Positions 49,401-59,010 of a stretch of DNA of 64,000 nucleotides are shown piece by piece (within the stretch, counting starts at the first letter, position 1; each line of letters opens with the position of its first letter). The position numbers were made by a program, and so were the translations under genes. The notes under the pieces were generated by a model. It searched no databases. It saw nothing but the letters and a program-made list of their open reading frames with translations, and was not told the DNA's origin. The DNA lies in contig OX485806.1 in assembly GCA_950295325.1 (NCBI GenBank), positions 37,138,001 through 37,202,000 on the forward strand, in the 5' to 3' direction. This stretch comes from Polytrichum commune. Its lineage: Eukaryota > Streptophyta > Polytrichopsida > Polytrichales > Polytrichaceae.

Positions 49401-52400
49401 TTTAATGTCAAAAAAAACCGTGATATATGGGAGGGACGTGTGACAACAAGGAGGGAGATTTGAACTGAGAGCATCCATTCCCTAGGGTTTTGGGATATAA
49501 GAGAAGGAGTGACTCCAAGAATGGACACCACAAAGGCATCATGTGTTTAAAAAAAGATTGGAGTACGTGCTCAAAATGTGATAACCATTCTAGACTCGAT
49601 AGTCAACAGAATTGGTGGGGACCTACACGACACTGAAATGGGCATGAGAGTCTTCATTATGATAGTGAATAAGATATTCATATGAGCTCCAATAATTATG
49701 AGGAAAATGGCTATGGCCTCGATTTGGATATGCTTAACCATCTCATACTAGTCGCGTCTCCTACAAGAAGTGGGCTAGTTGGAGAAAAGTGACCATTCAA
49801 GACTCATCATCTACCTTAACAAAACCTTCCAAGGAGAGATCAGATTGATCACCTTTTTACCCGAGTCTTCTTCGTCCATCAAACTTTCTGATTGTATGCT
49901 ACTGAACGAATTTGCGTTATGGCGAAGCAGCTGTTGTGTGCAGATCCCCTCTAACGCTTGACAAGAATCGGTTTTCGGAATTCGTGCCTTTCCATTTGGT
50001 AAACCTCCGGCTTTCAGTTCACTCGCATCGGGCTCTGGATTTGTGTGTGAGTCCAGTCTCATGTAATCTGCAACAATTCAAACACATAACTTAAGTTCAT
50101 CAGGATTCAAAAAAATCTTATGAACATGTTAGATTTATTCATAAAGTGGAGCAGATGAAACATGGGTTTAGTCCTAAACCCTGAGTTTATGAGAATTAAC
50201 GCAAAGCCACCCAAGTTTTCATACAAAAAATATGGTGTCAGGCTATTAAAAACCGGCTCTCTAGCTTGCATTGGTGAATTTGAGGTTTAAGACACCGGAT
50301 CCCATGTGTATATCTTATTTTAGATCATAAAATCCTCTCAAAAAATTTGAGGTGGAAAGAGGAGGTCCCAAAAGTTTCACGTAACTTTCAAAATAGGCTC
50401 CAATACACAACGAGCTAACGAGCTCTTAATAGAAATTTTTCTCAAAGAAGGATCAAACCCACGGTTTCGTCCCTCTTGAGAGATTCTACAGATAACTCTA
50501 TAAAGCGCAAAAGCTGAAGGGTAGGATGATTTCGACAATTTTTTAAAATGGGGGATAAAATTCAATGTCAGCAAAGCACAATCAAATGCAGTATTGACTT
50601 TGGATCATGTAGTTGAATTCACTGCCTGGTTTCATTTCCTTAATGATCAGAGATTTCTCTTTAACCAATTGTTTGGTTTTGCTTCCTAGTCAAGTCTTTC
50701 TGACAATGTTGTGATCACATTAAAACATAACTTTTGAAGCTCAAGAGTGAAATAATAAATTCATGGCAGCAACGTTATTTACCAATAGATGTGTGGTCAG
50801 GAGCAACTAGGTGCTCAAAATTTGCATTTTGAAGGCGTTCCATTTCATATTTGTTCTTCCAATGTACAACCTCTTCTTGCGCATGGGCCTTGCTCTCTGC
50901 CATTTCCCGAAGCATTCTTGCCACAGCTGCAAAAAATATATAAATAAATAAATAAAATCTTGTTCAAGAACACTTTCTTGAGATAAGAAAAAGGTAGACA
51001 TGCCTAATTCCAACATAGCAATAATTTGGACGCCTATATTTGAGTGATATCTGGTTAGGTGTGGATCTAACGGACACCAAAAAGACACGTGTTTAAAAGA
51101 ATACGGACTACATACTTAGAATATGCTAATTATTCTTGGCTCAATTGTTAACATAATTGGGGGGACATATATGATCACTTAGTGAGCACGCAGAAGGCAT
51201 TAATTTCGATACTGAATAAGATGTTCATTTGAGCTCGAAAATTTATGAGGCAAATGGCTATGGGCATAATTAGGATTTGCTAAGTCATCCACAATTTGCG
51301 GGTGGATTGCACACTTGAAGCTTGTAGACTGTCAAAAATCATATAATATGCTGTGACCTCCACCTCAAAATGCACATGACCAGTCTTTCATGTTGAGTTA
51401 GTGTTGATAAATACCATACAGGGTTAAATAACTTACTATTGCTACTTCAACATTCAGCTAATGATCCAATCAACGTTGATTCAACTCATAATTTAACGTT
51501 TTATGTCTCACAAACTATAAAATATAGAAACAAAACAAAAACAAAACAAAATGAATAGTTTGGAGTTTCGTGATGTACTTTGCAGGGCCTCCGAAAACTC
51601 ATTTTCTCCATCTCCAAGTCCACCGGCTCCTCTTGTACTTAGCCCCAGCTCAAGATCTGCACTCCGAGGCATCCGGCCGTCCCCACGAATTTCCTTTGAA
51701 TTATTTTTTGCCTCCAGTTTGGCGAAGCTCCCAGGGTGGCAATTACTATCTGTACGTAACACTAGCATGTATTAACGTAGCGTCTTTAAAACCTGGTTTG
51801 GCTGAGCTGCTGAAACATTTTTTTCTTAAATAAGAAGCGACGGTTCTTTTGGAGATGCTTTCATATTCTGGATCTGTTCTGGAAGGTGAATGACCTTGCT
51901 TTAAGAAAATTACTTGTAAGAAGTTCTAGAAATGACATGTAAAACTGTAAACCTCAGTATATGTAATAAGTTCAAAGTTATGGCGAGCTCTTAGAAAAGT
52001 AGAAGTAAATAAATCAATAATCTCTCTGTAGTGACTGAGCACAACAATTTGTGAGCTTTGCCAATTCACTTTTGATAGTAAACTCAGATTGATTAAGGTA
52101 GAAAGTTGGGTCAACTCTGCTAGAAGCTATAGGACATTGAAGAAGTGTAGAAGTATTGAGTTTCTGTGACATGTGCTCCTAAGTTAATTTAAGCTCTAAA
52201 TACTGAACAAATTGTGATCCGGGATGCAAATTGCCTCGCCCTCTTCGCATTTTGTTGTTTTATTGAGTTTTGGTGGATTATGTACTCCCTACTACTATTG
52301 ACTTCAAAATTCTTCTCCATTTCAATTTGATCCAATTTCACTTTCACTTTGCACTTTGTGCTCTTCGCTATTGCACTTTTATAGAAGTCTGAGAAAGTTG

Positions 52401-52877
52401 GGTCAACCCTGCTAAAGTCCCAAAGAGAAATTGGGTTCCTCTAACATGTGCTCTCCAATTGATTCAAGCTCTGAATATTGAACAATTAGTGATCCGGGAT
52501 GCAAATTGCCTCACCCTCTTCTCATTTGTTGTTGCATTGATTTCTGGTGGATCGTGTACTCTCTGCTACTATTGACTTCGAAATTCTTCTCCATTTCAAT
52601 TTGATACAATGTCACTTTCACTTTGTGCTCTTTGCCATTCCATTTCGGTAATAGAAGTCTAAATCTGAGGAAGTCGGGTCAACCTTGCTAAAGTCTCAAA
52701 GAGAAATCGAGTTCCTATGACATGTTCTCCCCAATAGATTGAAGCTCTAAATACTGAACAAGTACTGATTCGGGATACAGATAGCCTCACCCTTTCTCAA
52801 TCTGTTAGAACATTGATACTGAGAATCATGTAAAATCACAACATACCTGTCTTTGCAGCTTCACACTCTGGAATCAT
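40481..52877 (-). CDS. NADK1: NAD kinase, cytosolic NADK1 type, 12 coding exons
   Basis: ATP-NAD kinase making NADP from NAD and ATP. Coding exons in transcript order: 52877-52847, 51749-51579, 50926-50783, 50067-49861, 49046-48964, 47267-47173, 46668-46562, 45870-45797, 45493-45415, 44278-43947, 42971-42882, 40711-40481. All introns are GT-AG, phases agree throughout, and the sum is 1,644 nt (547 residues; Arabidopsis NADK1 is a little shorter). Landmarks: acidic/helical region 69-115 ([19 protein letters not shown]); GGDG at 297-300 with the catalytic Asp; [18 protein letters not shown] at 385-393; [20 protein letters not shown] at 414-433; PICPHSLSF in exon 11; SFDGK at 483-487; HWNLRK near the end. 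The C-terminal form matches the cytosolic NADK1 group rather than chloroplast NADK2. The start is favoured by an in-frame TGA two codons upstream. Least certain are exon 1 and the 5' edge of exon 5, where 49077 is an alternative acceptor that breaks frame. Introns are loaded with repeats. Confidence 0.9.
40720..40930. repeat. CA-rich minisatellite beside last NAD kinase exon
   Basis: Three tandem units of about 65-70 bp, each made of a (CA)n/ACAAACACA stretch followed by GAAGGTCG-TTG and GATGCAATGAA words. On the transcript strand it is a TG-rich tract ending about 9 nt before the acceptor of exon 12. Confidence 0.9.
40935..41135 (+). repeat. Repeat Y, copy 1
   Basis: About 200 bp shared with 43675-43885 and 47525-47775 (inverted) and 47825-47995 and 48720-48945 (direct). 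Core words are GACTTCAGGA, GGAATATACCTCACATTAAT-like and GGACACTGG. It lies in NAD kinase intron 11. Confidence 0.7.
41214..41480 (+). repeat. Repeat X, copy 1
   Basis: About 270 bp recurring through the NAD kinase introns and beyond. Core words: GAGATGGTGAGCAAATCCAA, ATTGACTATTGAACCTAGAA and TTTTTGGTATCC-like. Copies at 42150, 43330, 46050, 60760 and 62860 are in this orientation; those at 49500, 51050, 54010 and 58500 are inverted. Confidence 0.7.
42150..42420 (+). repeat. Repeat X, copy 2
   Basis: Same core as the copy at 41214 (aacaaatccaaatt, cctcatgatt, attgagactagaatgg). NAD kinase intron 11. Confidence 0.65.
42771..42790. repeat. Poly(T) tract
   Basis: A run of about 20 T within NAD kinase intron 11, on the opposite strand to the gene. 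Confidence 0.9.
43330..43640 (+). repeat. Repeat X, copy 3
   Basis: Matches the X core from GCAAATACAAATTG through TTTTTGGTATCCATTCTTGG. It lies in NAD kinase intron 10 next to a Y copy. Confidence 0.65.
43675..43885 (-). repeat. Repeat Y, copy 2
   Basis: Inverted relative to the copy at 40935 (CCTAGTGTTTCCAAGTCCAA, GGTATATTCCATAGATTCCT, TTCATCTGTAACTAG). It ends about 60 bp from exon 10. Confidence 0.7.
45038..45063. repeat. (GATA)n microsatellite
   Basis: A short GATA run with one AATA interruption, in NAD kinase intron 9. Confidence 0.9.
46050..46350 (+). repeat. Repeat X, copy 4
   Basis: Matches the X core (GCAAATCCAAATCATGCCCA, CTCGTGCTCATTAAGTGATC, TTTTTGATGTCCGTTC). NAD kinase intron 7. 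Confidence 0.65.
46796..46908. mobile_element. Foldback element, 113 bp
   Basis: Arms 46796-46833 and 46871-46908 are near-perfect inverted copies over 38 bp (ACATTATTCAGATCCA at the outside, TTCTGTGGGACTGA at the inside). The loop contains a second small palindrome (TATTCCACGGAATA). It sits in NAD kinase intron 6. Confidence 0.8.
47525..47995. repeat. Head-to-head pair of repeat Y (large inverted repeat)
   Basis: A minus-oriented Y copy at 47525-47775 faces a plus-oriented copy at 47825-47995 across a spacer of about 50 bp. The inner ends read CTGTAACTAGCTGTCAG and CTGACTGCTAGTTATAGACA. Within NAD kinase intron 5 this would let the pre-mRNA fold into a long imperfect hairpin. Confidence 0.7.
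48109..48133. repeat. Palindrome of the ACACTAAATAT motif
   Basis: A 25-bp perfect palindrome around a central G: TACACTAAATAT, then its complement. The same motif forms the inner TIR part of the MITE at 56717-57034, so this may be two joined element ends or an excision relic. Confidence 0.6.
48195..48480 (+). repeat. Block shared with ERF-unit flanks
   Basis: Aligns with 6030-6250 and 17030-17260 (GATGAAATATTGTCAT, AAGGAATGACAAATAATG, TTTAGTGTTGGTGACACTA). This shows the block is a dispersed element and not only part of the ERF tandem unit. NAD kinase intron 5. Confidence 0.65.
48720..48945 (+). repeat. Repeat Y, copy 5
   Basis: Direct relative of the copy at 40935 (AATTACAGATGAACC, GACTTCAGGAAAATTAC, GGACTATGCCC-like end). 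It ends some 20 bp from exon 5. Confidence 0.7.
49500..49790 (-). repeat. Repeat X, copy 5
   Basis: Inverted X copy (AACCATTCTAGACTCGATAG, AATAAGATATTCATATGAGC, CTTAACCATCTCATACTAG). It ends about 70 bp from exon 4, in intron 4. Confidence 0.7.
51030..51310 (-). repeat. Repeat X, copy 6
   Basis: Inverted copy in intron 2 (TGAGTGATATCTGGTTAGGT, AATAAGATGTTCATTTGAGC, GGATTTGCTAAGTCATC). The start word GAGTGNTATNTGGTTANGTG may be near the element end. Confidence 0.65.
52140..52800. repeat. Three-unit tandem repeat in NAD kinase intron 1
   Basis: Three degenerate units of roughly 270 bp at about 52140, 52390 and 52680. Each has GAAGTTGGGTCAACC- or GAAGTCGGGTCAACC-like, GACATGTGCTCC-like, AAGCTCTAAATACTGAACAA-like and ATTGCCTCGCCCTCTT-like words. 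Non-coding. Confidence 0.65.
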
Positions 52878-53084
52878 CCTTCAAAAAAGTCCACCATGGA
52901 AGTTTCTCAATTGCTCCTTTAGAATTATCCTCTGGACAGGAATTCGGTGAAGCTCCGGATTGATTGCACAGACAGAGAGGCCTGTAGCTGCACAAGTCTT
53001 TCGTGAAAAAAATTATCACTAATAACCGAATTGGCCAGAAAATGATCAAATGGTGATGATGGGGTTGTTGTTCCAGACTCTCAA

Positions 53085-53090
53085 TTTATA
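53085..53090 (-). promoter_or_regulatory. TATA box of NAD kinase
   Basis: CTATAAATTG on the minus strand about 210 nt before the start codon. Transcription would begin near 53055 and give a 5' UTR of about 180 nt. It lies between the gene and a possible divergent ORF. Confidence 0.5.
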
Positions 53091-53618
53091 GTAGACTCAA
53101 AAATGTCAAAGCTGAATCTCAGAAGTCAATTGAGTTGAAATGCCCCCCACGCTTCCCACTTTCAAGCTTTACTTACAACCTGGGACATCAAAACTTTACA
53201 AAAACTTTCTCGAACTACAAGTCTTCCAAAAATTGTAGAAAAGGAACAGAAAGAGTAGAATCAAATCCAGGAAACTCTGGGACATAAAACCAACCCACAA
53301 CTTCCTACAAGTCACAAACAACTTACTTCCGAACTACAACGTTGCACAAATACGGGCACGAATTTGTGTGACCCAAACTCAGAAATTTGAGGGGGCGAAA
53401 TGAATCGAATCCCATTGAGAGATTCGTGCACTTCTATTTAATAGGACATTTCGTTCTCGGACTCGACAACTCGTGTCACCAGCCACTGGCCCGCAACGAC
53501 CGGAAAACCGCCAAACTTCGGGCCAAAAGTGCACCGATTTCGACGCCCTCTCATAACCCCATGTCGGAACCAATTCATGAACCCAACTTTAAGGAGGTTT
53601 GGGAAAAAAATTGCGAAA

Positions 53619-53819
53619 ATGGGTGGAAGGAAAGGCGAAATTTTGAAGTCTACCGACATGGCGATGGTGGAAAAAGTGAAGGAAGCTCGACGGCTGCAGC
53701 AGCAACTTCTTTGGAGTCTTCTTCCCCGAAAGGCCTTGGGTCCAACATCTATGATTTGTGAAGATCTGGTACACCACCTTTCCTCCAAGTTTCTCCTCCT
53801 GAGTCATAGAGGGATTTAA
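53619..53819 (+). CDS. Possible divergent small ORF
   Basis: ATG in a good plant context (GAAAATGGGT) opens a 66-residue frame (MGGRKGEILKSTDMAMVEKV) with a basic, helical start. The surrounding 53400-53760 is GC-richer than its neighbours, as for a gene-proximal island. From about 53750 the frame runs into a sequence repeated near 58050-58105, so the true 3' end may be an exon border or may have been replaced. I do not recognise the product. Confidence 0.25.
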   Translation: MGGRKGEILKSTDMAMVEKVKEARRLQQQLLWSLLPRKALGPTSMICEDLVHHLSSKFLLLSHRGI

Positions 53820-53950
53820 GGCTACTTACCTACCTAGTCTGTAGGGTAGATTGTGGAGTTACTCTCTCCAACAACATGACACCTAGTGATGTTTTAGAGA
53901 CTTTTTTATGTACGTAACTTGGGTCCCATATCTAGCCATAACATTACTCA
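53820..53950 (+). repeat. Dispersed repeat also at 57930 and 58855
   Basis: Shared words: CTACCTACC- or CTACCCTCTA-like, GTGGAGTTACTCTCTCCAAC, and ATGTAACTTTGG- or GTAACTTGGG-like. Three copies in direct orientation. Confidence 0.6.
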
Positions 53951-54009
53951 ACCTTGCTAATAAGTCATGTGGCCGTGCATGGACCTTTCTCTTTCTTTCC
54001 AATCCAACA

Positions 54010-54260
54010 ACTATATTTGAGTAGTATGTGTAAAGTGTCAATTTAAGAACATACACCAAACAGACACATGTTTAAAAGAGATTGGATTACGTGTTCAAAC
54101 TTTGTTATCATTCTAGGTTCAATAGTCAACATAAATGGAGGGGGGCCTATATGACCACCTAATCAATTCAAGAATCTTCGGTTTGAATATGAATAAGCTA
54201 GCCTTGTCATTTTTTGAATCATAAGGAGAATGGCTACATACACAATTTGGAATTGGCAAA
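54010..54260 (-). repeat. Repeat X, copy 7
   Basis: Inverted copy (GACACATGTTTAAAAGAGAT, ATCATTCTAGGTTCAATAGT, GAATAAGCTAGCC). Shows that X is not confined to the NAD kinase gene. Confidence 0.65.
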
Positions 54261-54887
54261 CATCTTGCACTAATTGTGTGGTTTGCATCCTAAGGGAACA
54301 AAGTGCAAAGCATGATGTCATCTTAAGCATGACACACTTCCATGTTGCCTCCCCCCCCCCCCTCCCATCACATAGGCCCCTCCCAATTATGTTAACAATT
54401 GAACCAAGAATGTTCTTTGTCTTATAAGCACATAGTCCAATGTCATCGTAAAACATGTAGGTGCAAGCATGATAGTAAAAGTCCACATATTGTAAAAGAC
54501 AATGCAAGTGGGTGTGTAAGACGTGATATTGAACAAGAAATTGTCAAATTTTTGTTTAAAACATGATAAAAACTACATTTAATTAATGATTTTCTACAAA
54601 ATTATTGATGTCAAGTGTATACTCAACACAATAATAGAGTCACCGTGAAAAAATATTCAATTTAAACAACACTTTGTTGCCACTTTTAAACGTTTGACCA
54701 AAAAAACTATGGTTTTAGGATACTTGAGTCTTTTTTTGGTCCACTTTACCATGCGTGCACCCATGACTTTTCGGTGACTATTTACGACTAGAAAGTTTAC
54801 CATACACCACTCAATTAGGTGGCAATTTGAGAGGTACATAAATATACCCTTAAAATTGAAAAGAGTGAGCACACCAAGTCAGCCCAG
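54261..54887. other. Spacer
   Basis: Poly(C) run at about 54349-54362. The stretch 54480-54740 is related to 59820-60240 (shared GTGATATTGAACAAG and TTTGACCAAAAAA words). No gene. Confidence 0.45.
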
Positions 54888-56411
54888 CCCTCTGAGAGCC
54901 CAAAAGCATGTGCTCACATGTATTTTAAGTTTAGAATGGATTAAGGTTTTAGTTTGGATTTATTATTATTTTATAAAAGCATAAAAAGAGTGAGAATTGA
55001 GTGTATTTTGATGGTTAGGCTTAATGCTGGGGGTGAGTGTCCAGCAATCGCATTACCTAAGTATTAGACCAAGTTGTTAAGTAGGACTTTAGATTCGTAA
55101 TGTGAGATTTAAGCTAGATTAAAAGGTTGGTGTGATTGCCGAATTAGGTAGAGTGTTGTTTGAATTAGGTAGGGTGTTGTTCGAATTGGGTAGATCTGTG
55201 GGTTGAATTAAGGGGGCAAGGACTGTACCCTAGCCTTTCTTGGTCGGGAACGAAAACAGTCGGGGCCGTGAGGCTCGAGCTCTCTGTGTGTTTTTCGAGT
55301 TCGTGTTGGTTGCGGCTGGGTGGGGGAGCAGCCCAGGTGGGTTGCAGAAATTAGTTGTGGGAATGGAGAGAGGGCAAATGCATATCCGAGGACCCATACT
55401 CCGGAAGATCGAGAGCGGGGTCAGGAAGGGTGCCTGGACGGCATTCTCATCAATGAGGCAGACAGTTTCCTTGCTGGTCCGTGAAGAAATGCCCAATGTT
55501 GCACGGCATTGTGTGAGGACAGAGGGGAGTTTTTCGGGCGGGGAAGAGATTAATTCGCATTACCTTGAATGCCTAGTTGAATCAATTATTTTTACCTCCG
55601 GAGCAGAAACTACACTGAAGCGAAGGAATTCGGTGGGCAACCACACATTCTGTGATTGAATTGAAGTTGTTGTCGAGGATCGCGGGGGAGGTCAGATTGG
55701 ATGTGTTCATGTGATTGCGGGGGTAGCGATCTCAGTAAGGCGTGGATTGATCAGAAGGGGTGAAGCATCACGACGAACGAGGAGAATGAAGAATGTAGGC
55801 TGCTGGTGCCTCGGAGGACGAGGTTGGCTACTGCTGGGCCGGTGGTCCACTTGAAGTGGCCTTGGGAGTTGGTTGAGAAGCGGCCGACCCAATCCCCTCG
55901 TGACCAGCGACGGCCGTTGAAGACCGATGACGGGCGATGACAGGCCCAATGGTCCGGTGAACAGCGTTGGATTGAGTCCAGCTGGTGAGCACTGAAGGTT
56001 GATTAAGGAGCTTCCGAGGAGGACAACAGTTTTTAGGAGGTAGGAGGGGTTAGTTTAGGGGGGGTATGATTAGGGTAACCAAGGATTTGCCACCACTTAG
56101 GTGGTAAAGGGGGTTATTAGGGACCGAATGGTTAGAGGGAGTGAAGGGCTTAGACCTTAAGAAAGGTGGGACATCAAGGAGTGAAGTGATATGGGTGGCC
56201 ACAATAAATGTAACCAAAAAGGGTTGGGTGTCCCTAGACACCTGACACCTTGGGGGTTTGAATAAAGTTGTGAGTTGATAAAATTATAACATTGGGAGGA
56301 ACCTGACTCTATCGCACAGAGTTAACGACAACCCACACTGATTCACATGTGAGCTTGGACTTTCACCCGGACTAGGACGCTCAAGGGTGGAGGTTTAGGC
56401 CTCACACCCTC
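54888..56411 (+). mobile_element. LTR-ended element 3 (1,514 bp) with perfect TSD
   Basis: The element proper is 54893-56406, flanked by CCCTC at 54888-54892 and 56407-56411. Ends are TGAGAGCCCAAAAGCATG and GGCCTCACA. A TATA-like word ATAAAAAGAGTGAG (54982-54995) is shared with element 1 at 6693-6706. GC-rich 55240-55960 holds several overlapping ORFs in both strands (longest 139 codons at 55240-55659, plus) with no recognisable retroelement domain. Same orientation as element 1. Probable solo LTR. Confidence 0.85.
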
Positions 56412-56716
56412 ATTCCCGCATTGGAAACTCTCCTAAAAAGCCTACAACCATTCCATGTTAGCCTTACCCAAACACATGGCACCATCCGAGACGTTGGGTC
56501 AAAGACAATTGGTATTAAGCAAAGCCAACTTGTACATCCCCTGCCACTGAGGGGTTGATCACACCGGCCAATTATGGCACCATCCTTCGGCATCCCCGGC
56601 TGTAATAATGTGAAAATTGGTGGGCCAACATCTATTCTTGAACATAATCCCCATCAATTTCATGATTGGAACCGGACGGAAAGTTTCCTGTGATCGGGGC
56701 ATGATTCAACCAACTA

Positions 56717-57034
56717 CACAAAATATGATATTTAGTGTTTGATACACTAAATACAAATCCATACACTAAATGTCAATAACCCTATGAAAGTAAGTAACAT
56801 TAAATGTAAACTCAAACACTAAATATCAACTATGGTAATATGTGAAAGTTACATGTTTGAATTTAGTGTTAGTAAGGATATGAAAAAAAGGATATAATAA
56901 GGGAAATGGCAGTAGGGAAGGTAGCGGCACAATTATGTCTAACATTAATTGTCAAATAGTTGAAAATTAGTGTTGAGCATGGTAGGGTGGTAACAACACT
57001 AAACGTAATCAAACACTAAATATCATATTTTGTG
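56717..57034. mobile_element. MITE with perfect 27-bp TIRs and TA duplication
   Basis: The left arm from 56717 (CACAAAATATGATATTTAGT, continuing to 56743) is an exact inverted match to 57008-57034. TA stands on both sides (56715-56716, 57035-57036), as for Tc1/mariner-type MITEs. The interior contains further CACTAAAT words. 318 bp, non-coding. Confidence 0.85.
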
Positions 57035-57143
57035 TACTTGTACCATGCCATGGCACTTCAAAAAAATAATCAGGTTAATTGAATAATGTCGGAGCAAAGC
57101 CAACATCTACTATAAGTAGTTGGGCGACAACTTAGAGTGACTA

Positions 57144-57677
57144 TAAGGGCATGTTTAGACTTGGGGTCAAGGCCATTGTGAACGAAGGCCAATATGTCCC
57201 ATGTGGCATGCAAATGGGCCCCCAAGGCCATTAATAAGAAAGTAACCTAACTCCATTCATTGCTTTCATGTGTAAACCTATTTAGGTGGGGTTGGGGCCA
57301 TTTGGAGGTTGCAATTATGAGAGGGTTATGAGAGGTTCCAACGTACTCATGAACTGTTCTATGGATAATAATTAAAATATAATAAATTTAGAATTTCTCC
57401 CCTCCTATTCAATGCTCAAAGAATAAACTACTACAAGCAAATAAAAGCTCGGACAATGGCCTCAACTAGAGGGAAAGAATCCACAAGGTTGGGAGCTCTC
57501 TTTTCCAAGGCTTGAGGCCATTGTCATGATGAATAAAATAATTTATTTGTTAATTGGCCCCAACTCATGGTGTAAACTTGAAGAGGCGAGTCCCAACCTC
57601 TCTACCAATGAGAGGAGTGGATTTCCTTCACCCCAACCCATTTTTGAGCCTTGACTCCAAGTCTAAACCCGCCCTAA
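57144..57677. mobile_element. PIF/Harbinger-like element with TAA duplication
   Basis: The element proper is 57147-57674. The left end GGGCATGTTTAGACTTGGGG is matched inverted at the right end (GACTCCAAGTCTAAACCCGC then CC) with few mismatches. TAA flanks it on both sides (57144-57146, 57675-57677). 3-bp TAA duplication and GGGC ends fit the PIF/Harbinger group. No transposase is encoded. Confidence 0.8.
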
Positions 57678-57854
57678 GTATGCAGACCCGACAAGGCATA
57701 GCCCATGAGACCACCATCACCATAAAGAGGAAGCAACCTAGCAATTTTGCAAGAGTTCACCTGAAATCGATGTGGGGTCTTATGTTCACATGGCGAACAT
57801 TCTTATAATCAACATGTACTTATTATGCAAGACTTCAAGCTATTGGTTTTGGAT

Positions 57855-58119
57855 GGGTGTGGGTTTTAGCACCCTCTACTTTACGGCATATATAAATGTT
57901 ATTTGTAATAAAAAAAAATTGAGACTACATGCCTACCCTCTATGCCTTCAGTAGGATGGTAGTTTGTACAATCACTCTCTCCGACAATATGGTGACATTT
58001 TCAAGATGTTTATTATGTAACTTTGGTCCGACATTTGGCATATGTCTAGATTTAGCCCACCACATCTCCCCCAAGTTTCTCCCCCAAGTTTCTCCTCCTA
58101 GAACGATTTATGAAACATC
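57855..58119. repeat. Element end and dispersed repeat
   Basis: 57860-57885 is a single end related to the TIR element at 33704-34399. 57930-58105 is a copy of the repeat at 53750-53950, with a local duplication of CCCAAGTTTCTCC. Confidence 0.5.
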
Positions 58120-58331
58120 TAAGGGCCACTTCACATGGGGTCTCAAATCCCAAGTCCCAACATGGAGGCAAAGGCCTCAAGAAACCACCAAAGTGGTATA
58201 AAGTATACATTAAAGTAAAATTCATGATTATTTTATGCAAAAATTCTCGGGACTTGTGTCGTGAGTTGGGTCTAGCTTTTTGTTCAACACAAGTCCCGAG
58301 CCTCATACTTGGGACCTTTGTGAAGTGGTAA
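58120..58331. mobile_element. Short TIR element with TAA duplication
   Basis: GGGCCACTTCACA at 58123 is matched inverted by TTTGTGAAGTGG at 58317-58328, which has lost the final CCC. TAA on both sides (58120-58122, 58329-58331). The interior holds its own inverted repeat around CGGGACTTGTGT / ACACAAGTCCCG. Related by its ends to 59563-60682. Confidence 0.65.
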
Positions 58332-58499
58332 GTCCCAACTTCTGTGCTCTCAACGGTTGAGATTAGATTACAAGGATTGACCTCAAGTGAACCGGGACTT
58401 AGGACTTGGGACCTGTCTGTACCAACCTTAACTTATGGAATATTTAGATGTTAAAGTGTGCATGCCTTGTTCAAATATTGTTCTTAATCCGACACCAAT

Positions 58500-58650
58500 A
58501 GATTTGATTGGTGTATGGCTAGGTGAGGATCAAAGAACAAACACACTAAAGACACATGTTCAAAAGTGATTGGACTATGTCTTCAACTTTCATTAACTAC
58601 TCCACATTCAAGAATGAACACACTTGGAAAGACCTATGTCTTTAATTAAG
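58500..58650 (-). repeat. Repeat X, partial copy 8
   Basis: Short inverted copy (TTGGTGTATGGCTAGGTGAG, GACACATGTTCAAAAGTGAT), cut at its downstream side. Confidence 0.5.
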
Positions 58651-58854
58651 AATTCAACAAACACGCACTGCAAATAATCATAATTGAATAAGGGAAGGTC
58701 ATATTTTCATTTTGCTTCTTGTTGATGTTTCATCATAGATTTGCTAATACAACACAAATTTGCAGACATAAATTTGATCAATGAAAGATGAAGAAGAAGA
58801 AAAACTAACCAAATAACACCCATGTATCTTACTTGAATTAGAAGCTTTCAGGCT

Positions 58855-58970
58855 ACCTACCCTCTACGTACTAAGTAGGTGGGTGGTGAGTGCAGTCATT
58901 CTCTCCACCAACATTTTAATATATGACGGATATTATTGTTTAGCATGTAACTTTGATGCCACTTGGCGAA
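58855..58970 (+). repeat. Dispersed repeat, third copy
   Basis: Direct relative of 53820-53950 (CTACCTACCCTCTACGTACT, GTCATTCTCTCCACCAACAT, ATGTAACTTTGATGCC). Confidence 0.55.
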
Positions 58971-59010
58971 CAACCCTCCGTATTTCGGTTCGTCATTTCA
59001 TTGACGTTGC

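Noticed and set aside
52861-53049. 62-codon minus frame overlapping the NAD kinase start
   Set aside because: It begins at TTG, not ATG, and lies in the presumed 5' UTR. The kinase frame uses the ATG at 52877, with splice phases that agree downstream.
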